Assembly: GCA_020444425.1 (NCBI GenBank)
Contig: JAHLLB010000011.1
Coordinates: 46,475 to 110,474, forward strand
Direction: 5' to 3'
Length of the DNA stretch: 64,000 nt
Source of the DNA: a bacterium
GTDB lineage: Bacteria > Electryoneota > Electryoneia > Electryoneales > Electryoneaceae
This document shows, one piece after another, positions 53,105 through 61,111 of this stretch. How positions within the stretch are numbered: position 1 is the first letter of the stretch; the number at the start of each line of letters is the position of its first letter. The notes beneath the pieces are model-generated. The model did not search any database. It saw only the letters and a list, made by a program, of their open reading frames with translations, and was not told the DNA's origin. Made by a program: the position numbers and the translations under genes.

Positions 53105-54292
53105 ATGTGTGTCGATGTACTGAAACTGGCGCGTGAGCTGCCCCTTTCCGACGAACGGTACTGGCATGGCGACCTGACCCTGGCTGCTCGCCCCGCCGCG
53201 GCGGTGCTCAACAGCCGGCAGGGACGCCACCCACATGGCGGCGAAGCCTGGGTCCGGGCGACCATCCGCGCCGCCGCCGGGTTGATCGACGACGAAAAGG
53301 TGATTGTCAGCTCGACGGGCATGGTGACCTGGGAGTTGGCGGCGTGGGCGGCGTCTGAAGCGCTGGGCAACGTGGTGATGATTGTGCCGGTGCCTGAGGG
53401 AACCATCGCCGAGGACGCGCACCTGATCGCGGCGAAGGTGCTGGCGGATTTCGGCCTCTCCAATTCCGATTCGCTGGTGATGCCGTTCTTCGTGCCGCCG
53501 CGTGGCAGCGAGAAACTGCTGTGGAAAGCACGGGACGGTCTCATCCTGCGTAACGCCGACCGTTTGGCACCGGTCTCAATCCGTGACGGCGGCTTCCTCG
53601 CCAGCTGCCTGCGTGATCCGAGGATCGCCGACAAGATCAGCACAGACTGGTCGGTCGAACACAAGCCGCTCGTGTTGCCACAGCAGAAGATACCGGACCC
53701 GGCGCACGTGCAGCGCAAGCTGTCCGGGTTGAACTGGGACCATGTCGCGCATTGGACACGGATGAGCGATGGCCCGTGGCCCGGCGAATCCCGCGCCGAT
53801 TATTTCTCGGCCTTGGCGGGGTCGCGGAGCGGACACTACCGTTCCGCCGAGGCGACGTTGAAACGAATCCTGGACGAGCGCCGCATCCGTGCAACCGGCT
53901 GGCGCATGCCGATGAACGTTGAGATGGTGTCGTTCAGCGCGCTGCCACCCTGGGAGATGGTCGAGCGGATGACGTGGCGAAAACGGTATGTCCGGCTGAA
54001 CTACGAACCGTGGGGAATCGCGATCCGACGCGATGCGTTGATAGAGCTGGGTGGACGCGAGGTCATCTACGGCGATCTCGCGATACGCAAGCAGTTGTCC
54101 GCCACGGATCGCATGTACTTCCAGAAGGTGTCCGATCACTCCGACTGGGAGAACGAACTCGAGTGGCGACTGCGTGGCGACCTGGCATTGGAACCGTTAT
54201 CCGCCGGGGATGTGCTGGTGTTGGTTCCGGACGAAACCGCGCGCGAACGGATCCAGCCATTCAGCCGGTTCGAGGTGGTTGCGTTGACGTGA
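53105..54292 (+). CDS. Unknown protein: DprA/SLOG-like N-terminal region and uncharacterised C-terminal domain
   Basis: I start it at the ATG at 53105 (weak AGG upstream). The 177 bases of open frame before it are low in protein character. The ~395-aa product opens with a Rossmann-like region whose pattern AAVLNSRQGRHPHGGEAWV...VIVSSTGMVTWELAAWAASE resembles DprA/LOG-type nucleotide-binding proteins. The C-terminal part (about 240-390) has GGREVIYGDL and a W-x-N-E-L-E-W-R-L-R-G-D motif that I cannot place. There is no signal peptide, so it is cytoplasmic. It is divergent from the iron-storage group and followed by a glycosidase-like gene. A nucleotide-sensing or defence role is speculation. 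Confidence 0.7.
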   Translation: MCVDVLKLARELPLSDERYWHGDLTLAARPAAAVLNSRQGRHPHGGEAWVRATIRAAAGLIDDEKVIVSSTGMVTWELAAWAASEALGNVVMIVPVPEGTIAEDAHLIAAKVLADFGLSNSDSLVMPFFVPPRGSEKLLWKARDGLILRNADRLAPVSIRDGGFLASCLRDPRIADKISTDWSVEHKPLVLPQQKIPDPAHVQRKLSGLNWDHVAHWTRMSDGPWPGESRADYFSALAGSRSGHYRSAEATLKRILDERRIRATGWRMPMNVEMVSFSALPPWEMVERMTWRKRYVRLNYEPWGIAIRRDALIELGGREVIYGDLAIRKQLSATDRMYFQKVSDHSDWENELEWRLRGDLALEPLSAGDVLVLVPDETARERIQPFSRFEVVALT

Positions 54293-54426
54293 ATCGGTCC
54301 GAAGCCCGCGCAAGCTGTGCTGGCGCGGATTGTCCGAAGGCGGATCATTCGACCGTCGGTCATCCCTGCTGGCGGAGCCATCAGGGGCACCTGGCGTACC
54401 GGGGCATATAACACGGGGGAAAAGCG

Positions 54427-57400
54427 ATGCGTATGCTGCGATGGATGTTGGTCCTGATGCTCGGCGGCGTGATGCTGCTGGGTTGCGCGAAACACGACAC
54501 GTTAACCGTCACCTACCTCACCCCCGACACCACCGCCGCACCGCTCGGCATCCGTGCGTTCTTTGCCGAACACGACTTCGCTGAGCTGCAGGTGACCCAG
54601 GCAAAAGATTATTCCGGAACCGGCGGCGAGATCCTGTGGGTCAATGCGCCCGACACCTCGTCGTGGATCCTGTTCAAGGCCCAGTCCGGCCGCCTCTATC
54701 CCGCGCTGCAACGTGCCGCTGACAACGGCACGGACATCCTGTTCACTGGCTATGCCGCGTTGTTGCCACATGAGCTCGGCTGGGAAACTACCGCGCCGGA
54801 AGTGCGAGTCAACCGTGTCGAGAACAACTGGTTCTTCGCCCGCATGCGTGGCCTGCAATCCCTGCTCGGGCATCCGGTGTTCGCAGACGGCCTCTTCGGC
54901 GGCGCGTACCTCTGGGACCCGGGCGACTCGACCGTCGTGTCAACCGTCGGCTATTACGGTGACAGCTGGCCGGTCGAGGGCAAAGTCGTCGGCGTGCAGA
55001 AACGCTACGTCAACCAGGACAGCAAGACGAAGCTGTTGCTCGAATACGACCTGCCCGGTGGAGCGACGGCGCTGAGCCTCGGCGGCTGGTTCGACCTCGG
55101 ACGCGACAACCGGATGCGGTTCCGCGCCGACCGCTTCCTCAGCAACAGCCTGCGCTACCTCGACGGCGACACCCTCGGAGTTTCACCGACCTGGTGGACC
55201 CGGGCCGATTCGCTGATCCGTGAGCTGCCTCCGCCGGAATTCGTCGACTTCGCCGCGCGGGAATTGCCCTCCCCCGCCGATGTCCGTTTCGACAGCCTCG
55301 CGGCGCCGGCGTTGACCATCGAGCAGTACGATCCGGGCGAGAACTGGTTCAGCCTCGGCGGACGGCAGACCCTGGTCATGGGCGACGAGCAGGGTGGCAT
55401 CAGCGAGGCGTGGGCGTTCCCCTTCCGGCTGTTCCAGAATCTGCGTACCACGGTGCTGATCGACGATCACGAAATCGACCTGTCGCAACGAGCCTGCGAC
55501 GATCTGCTGATCCATCCGGAATCGATCCAGCGCACGTGGCATTTTCCCCAGGGCACGCTGACCGAACAGATCGTCCCGTCGCTGGAGAAGGCGGGCGTGG
55601 TGCTGCACTACCAGTGGGACGGTAAAAAGCGGCCGGGCAAACACGCGACCACGTATTACAGCGCAAAGGTGAACGTCGACTTCGAGACCGATCTGCGCTG
55701 GATGTGGCCGTATGACGCCGACGCGCTCGGGGCATTGCGTTACCGAACCCTCGCCGAAACACCGGCGGTGCATGTCACCGATGAACGAAACCAGCTGCAT
55801 CTCGTTGCCGGGTGCGACCGCACGCCGAACGAATTCGGCATCACCGAACTCGACCATCGCCTCGCCGGACCATATGAGTCCATCGACCACGGCTACGAGG
55901 ACTCGCATGGTGTCGGTGAAAACCATAAGCGTGTGCTGATCAGCCTCGGCCGCAACCTCGTCCTGCCCAACCGGGCAACGTTTGTCATCGCCGGATCGAA
56001 CAAGAGTTTGCGTGACGCGTACACCACCTACCATGACCTCGTCAGCGACCCGGCGGCGGCTTACAACGAAGCCGCCACGTATTACTCCACCCTGCTCGAT
56101 TCGATGACCACGTTCGACACGCCGGACGATGAATTCGACCGGCTGTGGCAGTGGACGCTGGTCGGGATTGACCGTTTCCGCATCACCACACCCGGAATCG
56201 GCACCGCGTTGATGGCGGGATTCGGCACACGGGAGAAGGGCTGGAACGGTAGCCAGATCAGCAACGGACGGCCCGGGTACGCGTGGTACTTCGGCCGGGA
56301 TGCGGTGTGGTCGGCGTTCGCAATTAACGATTACGGCGATTTTGCAACAGTCCGTGAACAGCTCGATTTCCTCCGCCGCTACCAGGATCTCGATGGCAAG
56401 ATTTTCCATGAACTGACTGCGTCCGGTGCGATCCATTATGACGCCGCCGATTCGACGCCGCTGTACATCCTGCTCGCGGCACACTACCTGCGGCATTCCG
56501 GTGATGTAGAATTCATCCGTGGACTCTACCCGAGCCTGCTCGCAGCGGTGGATTTCCTCTACGCCACCGATTCGGACGGCGACCTGTTGATTGAGAACGA
56601 GAATGTCGGACACGGCTGGGTTGAGGGCGGATCGTTGTGGGGCTCGCAGACCAGTATCTACCTCGCCGGGTTGTGGGCACGTGCGCTCGAGGACATGGCG
56701 TACATCGCTGACCGCATCGGAGAAGAACCACGAGCGAGGATGTTGCGGCTGGACGCGCTGGACGTGTTCAACCAGATCGACGCCGAGTTCTGGTCGAACG
56801 ATCACCAGTTCTACAGTTTCGGCAAACTCCCGGACGGCAGCTTCAATTCCGAACGCACGATCCTGCCGGCGACGGTCGCGTGGTTCAACGCCGTCGAACC
56901 CTCGCACATCAGCCCGGTGCTGGATGCGTACGCGTCCAACGAGTTCACCACCGACTGGGGTGTCAGCATCCTCAGCACGCAGTCAGAGCACTACAACCCG
57001 CGCGCCTATCATGGCGGCGCGGTGTGGCCGTTGTTCACCGGCTGGGCCAGCCTCGCCGAATACAAGTACGGGCGTCCACTATCCGGCTTCAGTCACATCT
57101 GGAACAACCTGGCGGTAAAACGGCATTGGTCGCTGGGCTATGTCGAGGAAGTGCTGCACGGCGAAGAGTACAAGCCATACGGGGTTTGCCCGCACCAGTG
57201 CTGGTCGGAAACCAACATCGCGCAACCGGCTCTGGCGGGCATGCTCGGCTGGGCACCGGACGCGACCCTCGGTTCCGACCGCCTCGCGCCGCAGTTCCCG
57301 GCAGACTGGGACACGGTCACCGTGCGCAACCTGCGAGTCGGTGACAGCCGGTTCAACCTGCGGATGGAACGCCGGCTCGACACAAGCTCGTTCCCCGGTG

Positions 57401-57918
57401 AACAGTGGCTGACGACGTGGACGTTCTCCCTCACCGGTGGCGAAGCGTTCATCCTCGAGTTTGCACCCGGCTTTGCACCCGGAACGTCGTTGGACTGGGC
57501 GCGCCTCGGCGGGGCAGGCGTGGAACTGGTCACCGCAATCGACAAGGGCGTACTGGCGACACCGATCACGGTGGATGTGAACGATGAGATGACGCTCGAG
57601 ATCGCGACACGCGGCGGGCTCTCCATGCTGCCGCTGACGCCCACGCCGCAGCCGGGCGACCGGTCACGCGGAAACCGCATCCTCCGTCAGTGGGTAGACT
57701 CGGAAAACCGTTACCATGCGCTGCTCGAGGGCCGTTCCGGACAACCGGGCAGCTTCCAGCTGCGCAGCTTCGCCACGAATGCGGAGTTGCACTGCGACGG
57801 TGGAACGGTTTCGCCGAATCGTTCGCAAGATGGCGGGCTGCACGAGGTGCGGGTCACGTTCCCGTCCTCCACGGACACCTTCTCCCGGCGGGAGGTTGTG
57901 ATCACCGCGGCGCGCTGA
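54427..57918 (+). CDS. Large lipoprotein with (alpha/alpha)6 glycoside-hydrolase-like domain
   Basis: The 1163-aa product has a lipobox ending at Cys20 (MLLGC) and GGGGG upstream of its ATG. An N-terminal alpha/beta region (about 25-150, with NGTDILFTGYAALLPHELG) looks ThuA/GATase1-like. A beta-sandwich region follows. The core (about 570-960) resembles amylo-1,6-glucosidase/GH63-GH133 (alpha/alpha)6 barrels: YFGRDAVWSAFAINDYG, DSTPLYILLAAHYL, GHGWVEGG, YNPRAYHGGAVWP and a closing C-x-x-Q-C-W-S-E. It probably trims glucans or other oligosaccharides at the periplasmic or outer face. The exact substrate is unknown. It stands 134 bases after the unknown-protein gene on the same strand. Confidence 0.85.
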   Translation: MRMLRWMLVLMLGGVMLLGCAKHDTLTVTYLTPDTTAAPLGIRAFFAEHDFAELQVTQAKDYSGTGGEILWVNAPDTSSWILFKAQSGRLYPALQRAADNGTDILFTGYAALLPHELGWETTAPEVRVNRVENNWFFARMRGLQSLLGHPVFADGLFGGAYLWDPGDSTVVSTVGYYGDSWPVEGKVVGVQKRYVNQDSKTKLLLEYDLPGGATALSLGGWFDLGRDNRMRFRADRFLSNSLRYLDGDTLGVSPTWWTRADSLIRELPPPEFVDFAARELPSPADVRFDSLAAPALTIEQYDPGENWFSLGGRQTLVMGDEQGGISEAWAFPFRLFQNLRTTVLIDDHEIDLSQRACDDLLIHPESIQRTWHFPQGTLTEQIVPSLEKAGVVLHYQWDGKKRPGKHATTYYSAKVNVDFETDLRWMWPYDADALGALRYRTLAETPAVHVTDERNQLHLVAGCDRTPNEFGITELDHRLAGPYESIDHGYEDSHGVGENHKRVLISLGRNLVLPNRATFVIAGSNKSLRDAYTTYHDLVSDPAAAYNEAATYYSTLLDSMTTFDTPDDEFDRLWQWTLVGIDRFRITTPGIGTALMAGFGTREKGWNGSQISNGRPGYAWYFGRDAVWSAFAINDYGDFATVREQLDFLRRYQDLDGKIFHELTASGAIHYDAADSTPLYILLAAHYLRHSGDVEFIRGLYPSLLAAVDFLYATDSDGDLLIENENVGHGWVEGGSLWGSQTSIYLAGLWARALEDMAYIADRIGEEPRARMLRLDALDVFNQIDAEFWSNDHQFYSFGKLPDGSFNSERTILPATVAWFNAVEPSHISPVLDAYASNEFTTDWGVSILSTQSEHYNPRAYHGGAVWPLFTGWASLAEYKYGRPLSGFSHIWNNLAVKRHWSLGYVEEVLHGEEYKPYGVCPHQCWSETNIAQPALAGMLGWAPDATLGSDRLAPQFPADWDTVTVRNLRVGDSRFNLRMERRLDTSSFPGEQWLTTWTFSLTGGEAFILEFAPGFAPGTSLDWARLGGAGVELVTAIDKGVLATPITVDVNDEMTLEIATRGGLSMLPLTPTPQPGDRSRGNRILRQWVDSENRYHALLEGRSGQPGSFQLRSFATNAELHCDGGTVSPNRSQDGGLHEVRVTFPSSTDTFSRREVVITAAR

Positions 57919-58081
57919 GGTCTCGCAACATTCGGCCCGCTTCGCCATCCAACCGGAGAGCATGTTCATCGTGCTCCAACACATGCCCACGACATTCATG
58001 TCGTGGCTGATCCGCCGGACAGTACCACACGTTCATGCCCCAGACAATCATGTTTGGGATTATTCAAACGATTTGAGGACC

Positions 58082-58870
58082 ATGAGTACAAATACACCGA
58101 CCACCAGGATCCAGCGCACCTTGAACGGGCGCTACATTGACGCGCTGACGATTGACTTCTGGGCGACCATCGGCCGTGACGCGCAGGTCACCGAACGCCG
58201 CCAGTTGCGCCGCGATCTGCTTAAGCCGTGGTTTGCCGAGTACGGCGTTGAGTTGAACGATGACGAAGTGTACGACCTGTTGCAGAAACATGCGGCGGCG
58301 TGGCGCGATTCGTGGCTCAAGAAGCAGTACACCCCGACGGCGCGTGATGCCGTCGACTGGCTCTGCGGCGAACTCAAGATCAACCCGCCGGAGGCCGAAC
58401 GGGACACGATGGCGCAGCGCATCGACGACACGTTGAAGGATTTCCCACCGGTGCCGGTGGGCGGCGCGATCGAAGCGATTCGCAAGCTGGGTGAGGAGTT
58501 CCCATTGGCGCTGATCTGCGACACCGGGCTGTCCGGCGGCCGCAACATCGCCGGCATGCTTGAGACCTGGGGCATCCGTGACTTGTTCACGACACTGGTC
58601 TTCTCCGACGCCGTCGGCGTGTCGAAACCACACCCGAAGATGTTCCACACAGCCAGTGAGGGACTGGGTGTCCCGCGTAACCGTCTGGTCCACATCGGCG
58701 ACCGGGAAGACACCGACATCAAGGGCGCAAAGAGCTTCGGCATGGCGGCGATCCGTTTCGACGGCGCGCGTCTCGAGGCGCAGTGCGGCCCGTGCTCGAT
58801 GGCGGACAATGTGGTCGATACATGGGAAGAGATCGTCGACATCCTGCTCGGGAACGATAACGACGGGTAA
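58082..58870 (+). CDS. HAD-superfamily hydrolase
   Basis: I start it at the ATG at 58082, with GAGGA upstream; a longer frame from 57962 adds 40 unlikely residues. The 262-aa product shows the HAD motifs: nucleophile Asp25 in TIDFWATIG (the second Asp of DxD is replaced by Trp, as in the DxW-G-T group), motif II in ALICDTGLS, the conserved Lys in SKPHPKMF, and motif IV HIGDREDTDIKGAKSFGM. The helical cap (about 35-115) is of the C1 type. It probably hydrolyses a small phosphorylated metabolite. The substrate is unknown. Confidence 0.9.
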   Translation: MSTNTPTTRIQRTLNGRYIDALTIDFWATIGRDAQVTERRQLRRDLLKPWFAEYGVELNDDEVYDLLQKHAAAWRDSWLKKQYTPTARDAVDWLCGELKINPPEAERDTMAQRIDDTLKDFPPVPVGGAIEAIRKLGEEFPLALICDTGLSGGRNIAGMLETWGIRDLFTTLVFSDAVGVSKPHPKMFHTASEGLGVPRNRLVHIGDREDTDIKGAKSFGMAAIRFDGARLEAQCGPCSMADNVVDTWEEIVDILLGNDNDG

Positions 58871-59020
58871 ATGCTGCCAGCTGCAGACGTGTGCTACGGG
58901 TGCGGAAGAACAGGTTGGGTTGATCCGCACGTGAGAAACGAGCGATACACGTTCAATCGTGTTCCGTCAAATCAATGACAATGTGGTACCCTTTGGTGAT
59001 TGTCGAGGGCTGGCGTGCGG

Positions 59021-59139
59021 GTCATTCTGAAAGCGCGTTGGTTTGCGCTTGAAGAAGAGCCCGATTATCAAAGGGTTAGACTTTACATCAGTTGCCAAGT
59101 TAGCTCTTCCTCACTTCTCTTCGTTCCGTTCGGAATGAC
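59021..59139 (+). repeat. Dispersed ~120-bp repeat, copy D
   Basis: It begins GTCATTCTGAAAGCGCGTTG, contains TTGCGCTTGAAGAAGAGCCC, and ends TTCGTTCCGTTCGGAATGAC. It matches copy B at both ends, with a divergent middle. Confidence 0.85.
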
Positions 59140-59174
59140 GCCCCTGCAGACAGGGACTTGCCTACAAGTTCACT

Positions 59175-59208
59175 GGACATGTTCAAGCGAACGTGTCCCG
59201 TTTTGTTT
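59175..59208 (+). terminator. Hairpin with T-rich tail
   Basis: GGACATGTTC-AAGC-GAACGTGTCC forms a 10-bp stem with one G-T pair, followed by CGTTTTGTTT. It resembles, in reverse orientation, the hairpin at 14696-14731. It lies about 90 bases before the glycosyltransferase start. Confidence 0.55.
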
Positions 59209-59298
59209 CCCCATTTGCCCTCGTTTTCCCTGTTTCCCACAGCGGTTGGAGTTTCGTATCCTGAGGCCAACCAGTTCCGTCCGTTCCCGGGGGCCCGA

Positions 59299-60804
59299 AT
59301 GACACCAGCAGCCAACCAGTTCCGTGCAACCCGTTGGATTTTCCTCATTCTGTTCGCCGCCGCGATCCTGCGCATCTGGGGCTTGAACGCGCATTCGCTC
59401 GAGCATGACGAACTCAGCAGCTGGCGGCGTGCGAACTACCCGACCCTCGCCGAATCGTTGGAGAAGGGCATTCTCGTCGACAACCACCCTCCGTTGTGGC
59501 CTGTGCTGCAGTTCTACAACATGAAACTGGTCGGCGAGGAACCGTGGCAGTTGCGCTGGCACTCGGCACTGTTCGGCCTGCTCTCGGTGTGGATGACGTT
59601 CCTGATCGGGAGACGGCTGTACGGCAGGAACCATGCCCTCGCCGTCGCCGGAATGATGGCGGTGCTCTGGGCACCGGTGTACTACAGCAACGAAGCCCGC
59701 ATGTATAGCCTGCTGGTGCTGACTGTGCTGCTCAGCATGCACGCGTGGCTACTGGTGTACGCCCGTTTCCGCGACAAACAGCCGGTGCCGTTCAAGCATG
59801 GCCTTTACCTGTTCGCCGTATCCTCACTGGCGGTATACACCCACTTCTTCGGCGTCCTCTTCATCGCGTTGCTCGGATTCGGCAGCGGGCTGTACCTGCT
59901 TTTCAGCGGACGCGCGAAACGTATCCTCACCCTGCTGGCGATCTTCGTGCCGGTGGTGCTGGTGTTCCTGCCCTATGTGCCGTACGTGCTCGCCGCGACC
60001 GGTCGTGAGTGGATCGCCGACCCGCCGAGTTTGATCTGGTACCCGCGTTTTCTTGCGTGGTTGATGAACAAGAGCTGGCTGCTGATTGTGCCGGTGGGGT
60101 TGATCTTCGGCGCGGCGCTGTGGCTGATGGTTCGGGATGCTCGCGCACGGAAACGCGGCGAATCAACGCCCGAGATCCGCCGTCTCAGCGACTCGGACTG
60201 GATCGTGCTCGTATGGATGCTTGGCCCGTACCTCGTGGCTGCAATCCAATCGTATCTGTCAACGCCGGTGATCTTCGAACGCAACCTGCTCATCTCGATG
60301 CCGGGCATCTACCTTGGTTTCACCCGCGCCGTCGAGATGCTGGTACCTGATCCGCCGAAATACCGGCGTGCGATGCTGGTGATTGTGCTCATTTTTCTCG
60401 CGCACACCTTGTTCGTCAACCGGTACCACACCACTCCGCAGCGGCACCAGTTCCGTGAGGCAGGCGCCTTGGTCGCTCAGCAAATGGCGGACGCCAACCC
60501 CGACTCGGTGATGGTGATCGGCAGCCGTGGTTTCCCGGACTACTTCAACTATTACCTCGAACGCTACCACAGTCCGGTGCTGGTCGAGTTCTCGACGCTC
60601 GACCTGTTCCCAGCGGACACCCTCGCGCCGATCTTCGACAGCCTGCAGGGTATTGGCGAGTTGCCACCGACGGTTGTACACATGGTCCGTGACGATTCGT
60701 TCAAACGCAACGACGAGGAGTGGTTCGCGGGCTATGGCTATCACGTGACGTGGTACGAGCGGCTGCACAAAATGCATGTCTGGCGGTATGATCTGGAACG
60801 GTGA
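59299..60804 (+). CDS. GT39/PMT-like membrane glycosyltransferase
   Basis: I start it at the ATG at 59299; an upstream extension to 59158 lies partly in a hairpin and is not credible. The 501-aa product has about ten or more membrane helices and a polar C-terminal domain. The first loop after helix 1 holds HSLEHDELSSW, the acidic motif of polyprenyl-phosphate-sugar-using GT-C enzymes, and YYSNEARMYSL is typical of the PMT_2/ArnT-like group. It probably transfers a sugar from a lipid-phosphate donor to an extracytoplasmic acceptor. The acceptor is unknown. Confidence 0.88.
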   Translation: MTPAANQFRATRWIFLILFAAAILRIWGLNAHSLEHDELSSWRRANYPTLAESLEKGILVDNHPPLWPVLQFYNMKLVGEEPWQLRWHSALFGLLSVWMTFLIGRRLYGRNHALAVAGMMAVLWAPVYYSNEARMYSLLVLTVLLSMHAWLLVYARFRDKQPVPFKHGLYLFAVSSLAVYTHFFGVLFIALLGFGSGLYLLFSGRAKRILTLLAIFVPVVLVFLPYVPYVLAATGREWIADPPSLIWYPRFLAWLMNKSWLLIVPVGLIFGAALWLMVRDARARKRGESTPEIRRLSDSDWIVLVWMLGPYLVAAIQSYLSTPVIFERNLLISMPGIYLGFTRAVEMLVPDPPKYRRAMLVIVLIFLAHTLFVNRYHTTPQRHQFREAGALVAQQMADANPDSVMVIGSRGFPDYFNYYLERYHSPVLVEFSTLDLFPADTLAPIFDSLQGIGELPPTVVHMVRDDSFKRNDEEWFAGYGYHVTWYERLHKMHVWRYDLER

Positions 60805-61111
60805 CGGACAAGCTGCCTGCGGAAGCCGATAGGTATTCTCGACGGGATACGTGTTCCAATCTGGTCGCCGATCTGGATGTGCCACTGATGGTTCTACCAG
60901 CAGGGGTGATCGAGTGTGTATGCCCCGACCAGCTCGCTGGTCGGGATTATCCGGCGTTGGATGGACCGCAGCTTGCTGTCCCGGGTTGTCTTGCAACCCG
61001 CATCCAACGGGTAGCGCGTCCGCGTCCGCAAGCGGCCACGGACACATTAATTCCTTCTCCGGGAGAGGATTTGCCAGCCCCCTCGCCCATCCTGCACCCC
61101 TATCTTCGGCC
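60805..61111. other. Intergenic region with one dispersed palindrome
   Basis: Apart from the palindrome at 60924-60945 I see no gene or RNA. The open frame leading into dnaG from 60851 is GC-rich without protein character. Confidence 0.45.
60924..60945. repeat. Dispersed palindrome CCCGACCAG-CTCG-CTGGTCGGG
   Basis: A perfect 9-bp stem with a CTCG loop. The sister copy at 42239 has the same loop and a compensating base-pair change in the stem. Confidence 0.75.

Larger units (their letters stand above)
58871..59298. other. Intergenic region with repeat copy D and a hairpin
   Basis: It contains the dispersed repeat (59021-59139) and the hairpin at 59175-59198. No further gene or RNA was recognised. 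Confidence 0.5.

Noticed and set aside
55183..56907. 574-codon minus-strand open frame
   Set aside because: It is antisense to the glycosidase-like lipoprotein gene, is rich in Arg and Val as expected for a GC-rich shadow frame, and has no recognisable domain.
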